From Mixta sp031457955 (lineage in GTDB: Bacteria > Pseudomonadota > Gammaproteobacteria > Enterobacterales > Enterobacteriaceae): DNA of 64,000 nt. The notes beneath the pieces are model-generated. The model was not told the DNA's origin and searched no databases. It saw only the letters and a list, made by a program, of their open reading frames with translations. Numbering within the stretch: the first letter of the stretch is position 1; each line of letters starts with the position of its first letter. The stretch lies in assembly GCF_031457955.1 (NCBI RefSeq), contig NZ_JAVDXN010000013.1:22407-86406 (forward strand), in the 5' to 3' direction. Below are positions 34,086 to 41,576 of this stretch, piece by piece. Made by a program: the position numbers and the translations under genes.

Positions 34086-34715
34086 ATGCTCGCGCTTTTT
34101 CTTACCGTCGCCGCAGTGCATTTAGTCGCACTGATGAGCCCGGGGCCAGACTTCTTTTTTGTTTCGCAAACCGCCGCCAGCCGTTCTCGTAAAGAGGCGA
34201 TGATGGGCGTGCTGGGTATTACGCTGGGTATTGTTATCTGGGCTGGCGTCGCGTTGATGGGGTTACATCTTATCCTGCAAAAAATGGCGTGGCTGCACGA
34301 AGTGATTATGGTGTGCGGCGGGCTTTATCTCACCTGGCTGGGCTGGCAGCTTATGCGTTCGGCGCGTCGTCAGCATCTTCAACCGGCAGCGGACAACGCG
34401 GAAGTACAGGTGGAACTGGCCAAAAAAGGGCACAGTTTCCTGAAAGGCTTCCTGACCAACCTCTCTAACCCTAAAGCGGTTATCTATTTCGGCAGCGTGT
34501 TTTCTCTGTTTGTCGGCGACGATGTTGCCGCCGGAGCGCGTTGGGGTCTGTTTGTATTGATTATCAGCGAAACGTTCGCCTGGTTTACCCTGGTGGCTGC
34601 GGTGTTTGCGCTTCCCTGGATGCGCCGCCAATATCAGCGCATGGCGAAATGGATCGACGGTATGGCGGGCGTGCTTTTCGCCGGTTTCGGCATCCATCTG
34701 ATCCTTTCTCGCTAG
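34086..34715 (+). CDS. rhtC: Threonine efflux protein RhtC
   Basis: RhtC is a LysE/RhtB-family inner-membrane exporter of threonine. The 209-residue protein has about six hydrophobic spans, the family start with ALMSPGPDFFFVSQTAASRSRKEAMMGVLGI, and the conserved loop FLTNLSNPKAVIYFGSVFSLFV. It lies tail to tail with rhtB, separated here by an unusual repeat cluster. Confidence 0.95.
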   Translation: MLALFLTVAAVHLVALMSPGPDFFFVSQTAASRSRKEAMMGVLGITLGIVIWAGVALMGLHLILQKMAWLHEVIMVCGGLYLTWLGWQLMRSARRQHLQPAADNAEVQVELAKKGHSFLKGFLTNLSNPKAVIYFGSVFSLFVGDDVAAGARWGLFVLIISETFAWFTLVAAVFALPWMRRQYQRMAKWIDGMAGVLFAGFGIHLILSR

Positions 34716-34744
34716 GTGCGGCCTTTGATCGAGTAGTAAAGGAA

Positions 34745-34800
34745 GGGAAGCGGCGAACACGAATGCCAGGGAAGCGGCAAACACGAAAGCCAGGGAAGCG
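34745..34800 (+). repeat. 24-bp direct tandem repeat, 2.3 copies
   Basis: Unit GGGAAGCGGCGAACACGAAT(GCCA) at 34745-34768 repeats at 34769-34792 with two substitutions and partially at 34793-34800, just after rhtC. Confidence 0.85.
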
Positions 34801-34898
34801 GGGGCAGACTGCGGAGTAAAGCCTCCGCGTCATGGATGACGCGGCGGAGCCTCCAGGGATGGATTCACGGCGTCTTTACGTAGCAGCCTGCCCCCGCT
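34797..34898. repeat. 102-bp hairpin element with 11-bp terminal inverted repeats
   Basis: AGCGGGGGCAG (34797-34807) is the exact complement of CTGCCCCCGCT (34888-34898). Inside is a perfect 8-bp hairpin, CCGCGTCA TGGA TGACGCGG (34825-34844), followed by a GATTCACGGCGTCTTT-type segment. The architecture resembles the non-coding palindromic repeats (REP/MITE-like) scattered in Enterobacterales genomes; copy number elsewhere cannot be seen here. Confidence 0.7.
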
Positions 34899-34926
34899 GA
34901 GCGGAAACAAAGCGCCAGACTTGATG

Positions 34927-34992
34927 CCGCTGACCGCAACCAATACACCAGCGCAATCGCCGCTGACCGCAACTAGTACACCAAAGCGCCCG
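34927..34992. repeat. 33-bp direct tandem repeat, two copies
   Basis: CCGCTGACCGCAACCAATAC... at 34927-34959 repeats at 34960-34992. The second copy abuts the rhtB stop codon, so the array forms the start of the rhtB 3' untranslated region. Confidence 0.85.
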
Positions 34993-35616
34993 CTAAGCCA
35001 TCCGCCGTGCGGAAGCCAACAGCGCGCCCACCGCCACAAACAGCCCGCCAAACACCCGATTCAACAACTTCATCTGATGCGGCCCCTTAATCCACACCCC
35101 AATGCGGCGCGCCAGCGCGGCGTAACCGATCATCACGATCACATCCACCACCACCGTCGTCACGCCTAAAACCAAATACTGCATCGCCTGCGGCTGATGT
35201 GGAATAACAAACTGCGGAAACAGCGCGGCGAGAAAAACAATACTCTTGGGATTGGTCAAATTCACCAACACCGCGCGCTGAAACAAACGACGGCGCGGCG
35301 TAGCCTGCGACACCGCATCCAAATCGATCGCCCCGGCCGCGCGCCACTGCTGAATACCCAGCCAAACCAAATAGGCCGCGCCCGCCCACTTTAAAACCTC
35401 AAACGCCAACAGCGAACGGGAAAACAACGCGCCCAGGCCAATCCCCACCAGCACAATATGCGCGCCCAACCCAACCTGCAGACCGGCAATCGACGCCGCT
35501 GCGCCGCGATAGCCATGGCTAATACTGGTACTCATGGTATTTATCGCCCCTGAACCGGGCGACAGGCTAAGAATCACGGTAGTTAACAGATACGTCATCC
35601 ACCACTCGATAGTCAT
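34993..35616 (-). CDS. rhtB: Homoserine/homoserine lactone efflux protein RhtB
   Basis: RhtB is a LysE-family exporter of homoserine and homoserine lactone. The 207-residue protein has six hydrophobic spans with the family motifs LSLSPGSGAINTMSTSISHGYRGA, FEVLKWAGAAYLVWLGIQQWRAA and VNLTNPKSIVFLAALFPQFV. The correct start is the ATG at 35616 (MTIEWWMTYLL); the much longer frame to 35982 is antisense to pldB. It is divergent from pldB. Confidence 0.95.
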   Translation of the reverse strand: MTIEWWMTYLLTTVILSLSPGSGAINTMSTSISHGYRGAAASIAGLQVGLGAHIVLVGIGLGALFSRSLLAFEVLKWAGAAYLVWLGIQQWRAAGAIDLDAVSQATPRRRLFQRAVLVNLTNPKSIVFLAALFPQFVIPHQPQAMQYLVLGVTTVVVDVIVMIGYAALARRIGVWIKGPHQMKLLNRVFGGLFVAVGALLASARRMA

Positions 35617-35715
35617 GGTAAGGCTCCCTGAACATGCAGAATTATGCCACAATACGCCATTGCCAGCGGTTGCGCTACGGCGGCAAAATGCCGGAAGCGT
35701 TAAGGGAGTCGAGCT

Positions 35716-36708
35716 ATGACCAGTCATAAACATCACTGGCCAACACGCGAACAGGCGTTTGCCGCCTTTGCTACCGGGCCGCTGCTTGATTTCTGGCGTC
35801 AGCGCGAAGAGTGTGAATTCATCGGCGTAGAAAATGTGCCGATTCGCTACGTGCGCTTCACCTCGCCACAACACGACAAAATCATCCTTATCGTGCCGGG
35901 GCGCATCGAAAGCTACGTCAAATATCCTGAACTGGCCTACGATCTCTGGCACTGCGGCTACGATGTCATCATTGTTGACCATCGTGGGCAGGGGCGCTCA
36001 GGTCGGCTACTGCAAGATGCGCATCGCGGTCATGTGGTTCACTTCGATCATTATGTGGATGATCTTGAAACGCTTTACCTGAAAGAAGTGATTGCCGGGC
36101 ACTATCGGCAGCGTTATGCGCTGGCGCACTCCATGGGCGGCGCGATCCTGACGCTGCTGCTGGCGCGCAATCCTGCCGCATTCAATGCCGCGGTACTGGC
36201 TTCGCCTATGTTTGGCATCTATTTGCCGATGCCGGACTGGATGGCGCACCGCATCCTTAACTGGGCGGAAAAACGGCCATCCATGCGCGAAGGCTATGCG
36301 CTGGGAACCGGCAAATGGCGCGTGCGTCCGTTCCGCCTTAACGTGCTAACGCACAGCCGCGAACGCTACAAACGCAGCCTGCGCTTCTATGCGGATGATC
36401 CCGCGCTTCGGGTCGGCGGGCCAACCTATCATTGGGTGCGCGAAGGCATTCAGGCAGGACAAAACATCCTTAGCAAAGCGGCCGCCATCAGCACGCCGCT
36501 GCTGCTGCTGCAGGCCGGGGACGACAAAGTAGTGGATAACCGTTCGCAGGACCTGTTCTGCGCGGCAATGCAGGCGGCCGGTCATCCCTGTGAAGGCGGC
36601 AAACCCTATATTATTGAAGGCGCGCGTCATGAGATCCTGTTTGAAAAAGACGCTATGCGCGCCGAAGCTTTACATGCCATCGTCGATTTCTTTGCACGGC
36701 ATGAATAA
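35716..36708 (+). CDS. pldB: Lysophospholipase L2
   Basis: PldB is an alpha/beta hydrolase at the inner membrane that deacylates lysophospholipids. The 330-residue protein has HRGQGRSGR (about 89-97), the nucleophile elbow AHSMGG with Ser139, PMFGIYLPMPDWMA after it, the late acid region LLLQAGDDKVVDN, and the catalytic His in GARHEILFEKDAMR. It is about ten residues shorter than E. coli PldB at the C-terminus. It is 48 bases upstream of yigL. Confidence 0.95.
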   Translation: MTSHKHHWPTREQAFAAFATGPLLDFWRQREECEFIGVENVPIRYVRFTSPQHDKIILIVPGRIESYVKYPELAYDLWHCGYDVIIVDHRGQGRSGRLLQDAHRGHVVHFDHYVDDLETLYLKEVIAGHYRQRYALAHSMGGAILTLLLARNPAAFNAAVLASPMFGIYLPMPDWMAHRILNWAEKRPSMREGYALGTGKWRVRPFRLNVLTHSRERYKRSLRFYADDPALRVGGPTYHWVREGIQAGQNILSKAAAISTPLLLLQAGDDKVVDNRSQDLFCAAMQAAGHPCEGGKPYIIEGARHEILFEKDAMRAEALHAIVDFFARHE

Positions 36709-36756
36709 ATTGCACCACTCAGAACCTTATCACTCTCTTCCTAACCAGAGGTTTTC

Positions 36757-37557
36757 ATGTACCACGTAGTCGCTTCCGATCTGGATGGCACCCTGCTTTC
36801 TCCCGATCATCGCTTAACGCCTTACACGAAAGAGACGCTGCGCTTGCTCACCGCGCGCGGCGTACACTTTGTTTTCGCCACGGGTCGTCATCATGTCGAT
36901 GTTTCACAGATGCGGGATAGCCTGGAAATTGAAGCTTATATGATCACCTCCAACGGCGCGCGCGTACACAACACCGCCGGTGAGCTGATTTTCAGCCATA
37001 ATCTGGATGAAGATATTGCGCGTGAACTCTACACGCTTAAGTATGACGATCCCGATATTCTGACCAACGTCTACCGTGATGATGAGTGGTTCCTTAACCG
37101 TCATCGCCCCGAAGAAGAGCGCTACTTCCGCGAATCCGTTTTCACCTATCAGGTTTATCAGCCGGGCCTGTTGCCCACTGACGGCATCAGCAAAGTCTTT
37201 TTTATCTGTGACGATGCGGAAAAACTGGTGCCGCTGGAAGAAGCGATTCTGGCACGTTGGGGCGATCGGGTTAACGTTAGCTTCTCTTTCCCCACCTGCC
37301 TGGAAGTGATGGCGGGCGGCGTGTCAAAAGGACACGCGCTGGAAGAGGTCTCTAAACTGCTGGGCTACTCGCTGGCATCCTCGATCTCCTTTGGCGACGG
37401 CATGAATGATAAAGAGATGCTGATCATGGCCGGGAAAGGCTACATCATGCGCAACGCGCATCAGCGCCTGAAAGATCTGTTGCCGGAAATGGAAGTGATT
37501 GGCAGCAATGCGGAAGATGCCGTGCCGCATAAGCTGCGTGAACTCTTTTTAGGCTGA
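36757..37557 (+). CDS. yigL: HAD phosphatase YigL (pyridoxal phosphate/sugar phosphate phosphatase)
   Basis: YigL is a Cof-type (class IIB) HAD phosphatase. In E. coli it dephosphorylates PLP and sugar phosphates and is stabilised by the sRNA SgrS under glucose-phosphate stress. The 266 residues equal the E. coli length. Motifs are SDLDGTLLSPD (Asp8, Asp10), the ITSNGA motif II, the motif III Lys in GVSKGHAL, and SFGDGMNDKEML motif IV. Whether SgrS pairing is kept cannot be judged here. Confidence 0.95.
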   Translation: MYHVVASDLDGTLLSPDHRLTPYTKETLRLLTARGVHFVFATGRHHVDVSQMRDSLEIEAYMITSNGARVHNTAGELIFSHNLDEDIARELYTLKYDDPDILTNVYRDDEWFLNRHRPEEERYFRESVFTYQVYQPGLLPTDGISKVFFICDDAEKLVPLEEAILARWGDRVNVSFSFPTCLEVMAGGVSKGHALEEVSKLLGYSLASSISFGDGMNDKEMLIMAGKGYIMRNAHQRLKDLLPEMEVIGSNAEDAVPHKLRELFLG

Positions 37558-37564
37558 TCGGTCG

Positions 37565-37605
37565 ATCACTGCCGGGACGGTCTCAGCGGCCGCCCCGGCA
37601 GTGAT
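37565..37605. terminator. Hairpin between yigL and the glpQ remnant
   Basis: A perfect 12-bp stem (ATCACTGCCGGG with CCCGGCAGTGAT) and a 17-base loop lie between convergent transcripts. There is no T-tract on either side, so it is probably a bidirectional 3' end stabiliser or inefficient terminator. Confidence 0.6.
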
Positions 37606-37607
37606 GA

Positions 37608-37706
37608 TTAACCATCTAAAAACCGTCGCGCCTTATCGGGGAAATCAGTAAACAGCCCTTCAACCTGCGCCGGGTGATACAGCGCGCCGAACAGTAACCC
37701 TTTCAT
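37608..37706 (-). pseudogene. glpQ: C-terminal remnant of glpQ (glycerophosphodiester phosphodiesterase)
   Basis: A 32-codon frame starts in an ATGA overlap with the glpT stop and ends in TAA. Its product contains GALYHPAQVEGLFTDFPDKA followed by RRFLDG. This matches the extreme C-terminus of periplasmic GlpQ (the DALYNKAGVNGLFTDFPDKAVKFLNK region in E. coli). The signal peptide and the entire catalytic part are missing. glpT and glpQ form an operon in enterics, so an in-frame internal deletion left start, stop and tail. The remnant has no catalytic residues and cannot act as a diesterase. Confidence 0.85.
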
Positions 37707-39058
37707 TTGTTCCCTTCCTGCTGCAGCTGTTTTTTATGCCGGTTTTCACTAAACATGGTAAGCAACAGCAGAATAACCGCCAGCACGCAGCCGCCGATCA
37801 TCACCAGAAAACCGCCGTCCCAGCCGAAATAGTCAACGGTATAGCCAACGATCGCGCTGGCCGCGACCGAACCGCCAAGATAGCCGAACAAGCCGGTAAA
37901 GCCCGCTGCGGTGCCGGCCGCCTTTTTCGGTGCCAGCTCCAGCGCGTGCAGCCCGATCAGCATCACTGGCCCATAAATCAAAAAGCCGATAACGATCATG
38001 CAGGCCATATCGATACCTGGGTTGCCGACCGGGTTGAGCCAGTAAACCACCGTAGCGATGGTCACCAGCGTCATAAAGAACACGCCGGTCGCGCCGCGAT
38101 TGCCTTTAAACACTTTATCCGACATCCAGCCGCACAGCAGCGTGCCGGGGATGCCCGCATATTCATACAGGAAATAGGCCCAGGAGGATTTATCCAGCGC
38201 GAAATGCTTCACCTCTTTCAGATAAGTCGGTGACCAGTCGAGAATACCGTAGCGCAGCAGGTAAACGAACACGTTAGCCAACGCGATATACCACAGCAGT
38301 TTATTCGGCAGGATGTACTGCATAAAAATCTGTTTCGCCGTTAACTCCTGTTCATGCTGCGCGTTGTAGTCGGGCGGGTAATCGTTTTTGTACTCTTCAA
38401 TCGGCGGCAGGCCGCAAGACTGCGGCGTATCGCGCATCAACGCAAACGCGATCAGGGCGATAGCGATAGCGGTAAACGCGGGCATATAGAACGCCGCTTT
38501 CCAGTCGTTGAACCACGCCATCCCCAGCAAGAACAGCAGAGGAGGGATACCGCCGCCAACGTTATGCGCGCAGTTCCAGACGGAAACAATGCCGCCGCGC
38601 TCTTTCTGCGACCACCAGTGAACCATGGTACGTCCGCAGGGCGGCCAGCCCATGCCCTGAAACCAGCCGCAGAGAAACAGCAGCGTAAACATCACCAGAA
38701 TGCTGGAGGTCGCCCAGGGGACAAAGCCCATCACCAGCATCACCAGCGCGGCCAAAATCAGCCCGGCAGGCAGGAAAAAGCGAGGGTTTGAGCGGTCAGA
38801 GACTGAGCCCATAATAAATTTTGAAAAGCCGTAGGCGATAGAAATGCCGGAAAGCGCAAAGCCGAGATCGCCGCGCGAAAAGCCCTGTTCCACCAGATAG
38901 GGCATCGCCAGCGCAAAATTCTTGCGCACCAGATAATAAGCGGCATAGCCAAAAAAGATGCCGATGAAAATCTGCCAACGCAAACGGCGGTAAAGCGGAT
39001 CGGTGCGATCCGCCGCCACAGGGGATTGATGCGGTGCTGGCTTAAAAACGCTAAGCAT
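37703..39058 (-). CDS. glpT: Glycerol-3-phosphate/phosphate antiporter GlpT
   Basis: GlpT is a 12-helix MFS antiporter exchanging glycerol-3-phosphate for phosphate; it also admits fosfomycin. The 451-residue protein is intact. It has the substrate Arg45 region YYLVRKNFALAMPYLVEQG, the MFS loop GSVSDRSNPRFFLPAG, CGWFQGMGWPPCGRTMVHWW and the C-terminal half ALELAPKKAAGTAAGFTGLFGYLGG. In E. coli, glpTQ is near 50 min; here it sits between yigL and bioP. The operon partner glpQ is reduced to a stub. Confidence 0.97.
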   Translation of the reverse strand: MLSVFKPAPHQSPVAADRTDPLYRRLRWQIFIGIFFGYAAYYLVRKNFALAMPYLVEQGFSRGDLGFALSGISIAYGFSKFIMGSVSDRSNPRFFLPAGLILAALVMLVMGFVPWATSSILVMFTLLFLCGWFQGMGWPPCGRTMVHWWSQKERGGIVSVWNCAHNVGGGIPPLLFLLGMAWFNDWKAAFYMPAFTAIAIALIAFALMRDTPQSCGLPPIEEYKNDYPPDYNAQHEQELTAKQIFMQYILPNKLLWYIALANVFVYLLRYGILDWSPTYLKEVKHFALDKSSWAYFLYEYAGIPGTLLCGWMSDKVFKGNRGATGVFFMTLVTIATVVYWLNPVGNPGIDMACMIVIGFLIYGPVMLIGLHALELAPKKAAGTAAGFTGLFGYLGGSVAASAIVGYTVDYFGWDGGFLVMIGGCVLAVILLLLTMFSENRHKKQLQQEGNK

Positions 39059-39130
39059 AAAAAGGTCTCCAGAGACACAAAATGGTTTTAAACGCCCATG
39101 AAATGAGCAAAAAGAGATATTTGACTAACG

Positions 39131-39150
39131 GATGTTCTATTTCGCGCAAA
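39131..39150 (-). promoter_or_regulatory. Candidate GlpR operator in the glpT-bioP gap
   Basis: GATGTTCTATTTCGCGCAAA loosely fits the GlpR half-site pair (ATGTTC...CGnnCA), about 80 bases upstream of glpT. The rest of the 368-base gap (39059-39426) holds the divergent glpT and bioP promoters. A TCACA half-site occurs at about 39228, but no full CRP dyad. No gene is visible in it. Confidence 0.3.
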
Positions 39151-39426
39151 GGATAGGCACTGGCGAAAACGGCGGTTGTGAGGAAGGGCGCAAATGTTAC
39201 ATTTTTATGACGATGTGTTATGGATATGTCACAAAAAACGCTTTTAGTGGCGCTTTAGCAGCGCAAAGGAGCGGGTTTATTTGATCGGGAAACTTTTTCG
39301 CTTTCGCGTATCACCCAATGAAAAGCAGTAGTCGGCGGATAAATAAACAGATGTCAACCAGATAGTCACTAACGCACAAGCGCATTCCGTTACAATGGCG
39401 CTCTGTTTAATTATGGGATCTCTCTT

Positions 39427-40272
39427 GTGGCGTTACTGATCATCACCACTATTTTGTGGGCCTTCTCATTCAGCCTGATTGGGGTTTACCTGGCGGGGCA
39501 GGTGGACAGCGTATTTTCCGTGCTGGTGCGCCTGGTCCTGGCGGCGCTGGTGTTTCTGCCTTTTCTGCGCTGGCGCGGGTATCGCGCCTCGACGCTGATG
39601 CTCTATATGCTGGTGGGCATGATGCAGCTGGGCGTTATGTATCTGCTGAGCTTTGAAGCCTATCTCTATCTGAGCGTGCCGGAATTCCTGCTGTTCACCG
39701 TCATGACGCCGCTTTACGTCACGTTGATTTACGATCTGCTCAGCGGGCGGGGCGTACGCATCGGCTATCTGTTTAGCGCGCTGTTAGCGGTGCTGGGTGC
39801 GGCAATTATTCGCTATGACCAAATCAGCGACCACTTCTGGACGGGTTTGATTCTGGTACAGCTGGCCAATATCTGTTTTGCTATCGGCATGGTGGGCTAT
39901 AAACGCCTGCAGGAAACGCGTCCGATGCCGCAGCATACCGCTTTTTCCTGGTTCTATATGGGCGCGGTGCTGGTCGCGATCGTGGCGTGGTTTTTGTGGG
40001 GCAATCCGCAGAAGTTACCTACTACCCATCTGCAATGGGGCATTCTGATTTGGTTGGGCATCGCCGCATCGGGGCTGGGTTACTTTATGTGGAACTACGG
40101 CGCGACGCAGGTTGATGCCGGTACGCTGGGCATTATGAATAATATGCATGTTCCGGCGGGGCTGCTGGTTAACCTGGCTATCTGGCAGGAGCGGCCGGAC
40201 TGGCCGTCATTCATTGTTGGCGGCGGATTGATTGTCGCCTCGTTGTGGATACATCGACGCTGGGTGCGCTAA
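39427..40272 (+). CDS. bioP: Biotin transporter BioP (YigM)
   Basis: BioP is a DMT/EamA-family inner-membrane permease for biotin uptake in E. coli. The 281-residue protein has ten hydrophobic spans. Its family segments are MALLIITTILWAFSFSL at the start, YKRLQETRPMPQHTAFSWFY and YFMWNYGATQVDAGTLGIMNN. It uses a GTG start at 39427 and is about 18 residues shorter at the C-terminus than the E. coli protein. It stands between glpT and metR; in E. coli it directly follows yigL. Confidence 0.94.
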   Translation: MALLIITTILWAFSFSLIGVYLAGQVDSVFSVLVRLVLAALVFLPFLRWRGYRASTLMLYMLVGMMQLGVMYLLSFEAYLYLSVPEFLLFTVMTPLYVTLIYDLLSGRGVRIGYLFSALLAVLGAAIIRYDQISDHFWTGLILVQLANICFAIGMVGYKRLQETRPMPQHTAFSWFYMGAVLVAIVAWFLWGNPQKLPTTHLQWGILIWLGIAASGLGYFMWNYGATQVDAGTLGIMNNMHVPAGLLVNLAIWQERPDWPSFIVGGGLIVASLWIHRRWVR

Positions 40273-40420
40273 GCGAAACGACCGGCGTTAACCATTACGC
40301 CGGTATGCTTTTCTCTTGAAAAGGATTATGCGGATTACGGTGTGGGTCAGATTTTTATTAATTAGCTGACTGAAAAGGCAACCGCAGCGGGCGGGTTAGC
40401 GGGCCGCCCAACATGAAAAT

Positions 40421-41344
40421 TTATCCTGTTGGCAACGCACTACGCGAGGCATCGCGCACAAACGGCAGATGCTGACAGGCGTGCTGGCGCGCCGAGCGAA
40501 TAAATCCGTCAATCACCGGCTGGCGCTGTTCGCCATCCCTCACCGCCGCGTAGAGACGGCTCCATAAACCTGCACCCAGCGTTTTGGTAGTGATCAATCC
40601 CTGACGCTCAAAGTTTTCCACCACCCAGTGCGGCAGGGCGGCGATGCCCATATGCGCCGCCACCATCTGTACCAGCAGCAGCGTGTTATCGACGCTTTTC
40701 AGCGCCGGGCTGACGCCTGCGGGCTGCAAGAAATGTCGCCAGATATCCAGCCGCTGACGCTGCACCGGATAAATCATCAACACTTCATGCGCTAAATCTT
40801 CCGGCGTGATGGTGGCAACCTTCGCCAGTGGATGATCCGGCGCCAGCACCAGACGCACCTCGAAATCAAACATCGGCGAATAGTGCAATCCGCTACGCGG
40901 CAGAATATCTGATGTCAGCACCACATCCAGCTCGCCCTGCTGTAGCGCAGGCTGCGGATCGAAGGTGACGCCCGATTTAAAGTCCATGATCACCTGCGGC
41001 CAGCTTTGCCGGAAAGTATCCAGCGCGGGCGTCAGCCACTGAATACAGCTGTGACATTCAATGGCGATGCGCAGCGTAGCCTGATGCGGCTCATGGCAGG
41101 CCTGTAGCGCCTGCTGAATCTGCGGCAGCACCTGTTCCGCCAGCTGCAACAATATCTCTCCCTGCGGCGTAAAGCGCAGCGGCTGACTTTTGCGTACAAA
41201 CAGGCGGAAACCGAGGCGTTGCTCCAGATCGCTGAATTGATGAGATAACGCCGACTGCGTCTGATGAAGCTGCGCCGCCGCTGCGGCCAGAGAGCCGGTA
41301 TTCCTGAGAGCCTGCAGCGTTCGCAGGTGCCTGATTTCGATCAT
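40421..41344 (-). CDS. metR: LysR-type regulator MetR
   Basis: MetR activates metE and metH with homocysteine as co-effector. The 307-residue protein has the N-terminal HTH (LAAAAAQLHQTQSALSHQFSDLEQRLGFRLF, about 19-48) and a periplasmic-binding-like effector domain from about residue 90. It is divergent from metE across a 232-base control region. The C-terminal tail is about ten residues shorter than in E. coli. Confidence 0.96.
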   Translation of the reverse strand: MIEIRHLRTLQALRNTGSLAAAAAQLHQTQSALSHQFSDLEQRLGFRLFVRKSQPLRFTPQGEILLQLAEQVLPQIQQALQACHEPHQATLRIAIECHSCIQWLTPALDTFRQSWPQVIMDFKSGVTFDPQPALQQGELDVVLTSDILPRSGLHYSPMFDFEVRLVLAPDHPLAKVATITPEDLAHEVLMIYPVQRQRLDIWRHFLQPAGVSPALKSVDNTLLLVQMVAAHMGIAALPHWVVENFERQGLITTKTLGAGLWSRLYAAVRDGEQRQPVIDGFIRSARQHACQHLPFVRDASRSALPTG

Positions 41345-41416
41345 GAGAGTCCTTCACATCGATAATGAACAATTTGCGCTTGAGGAATATACACTACCTG
41401 CAGATTATAGCGGTGT

Positions 41417-41440
41417 AAACATCTGGACGGCTAAACATCT
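41417..41440. promoter_or_regulatory. Three tandem MetJ boxes between metR and metE
   Basis: AAACATCT, GGACGGCT and AAACATCT follow each other without gaps; each matches six of eight positions of the met box AGACGTCT. Tandem 8-bp boxes in the metR-metE gap are the expected MetJ-SAM operator. TGAGAGTCCTTCA at 41344-41356 resembles a MetR site (TGAA-N5-TTCA) with one mismatch. Confidence 0.7.
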
Positions 41441-41576
41441 TGATCGGCCCGCCATTTTACGTTCGGGCAGGGTTTGTAACCCGAGAAACGGCACCGCGCC
41501 CCGGTTGATGCGCTGGTCGTACGTAAACTGGCTGTGCCGATACCGCCAACTCATTACGCTTTAATGGAGAAACAGC

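Noticed and set aside
34541..34833. ORFs on both strands over the rhtC end and repeat cluster
   Set aside because: Translations are periodic because of the 24-bp repeat; no RBS or domain.
34745..34992. Possible CRISPR array
   Set aside because: Repeat units are adjacent without unique spacers and no cas genes are near.
35617..35982. N-terminal extension of the rhtB frame
   Set aside because: Antisense to pldB; RhtB homology begins exactly at the ATG at 35616.
39177..39240. CRP site upstream of glpT
   Set aside because: Only isolated half-sites (TGTGA, TCACA); spacing does not give a TGTGA-N6-TCACA dyad.
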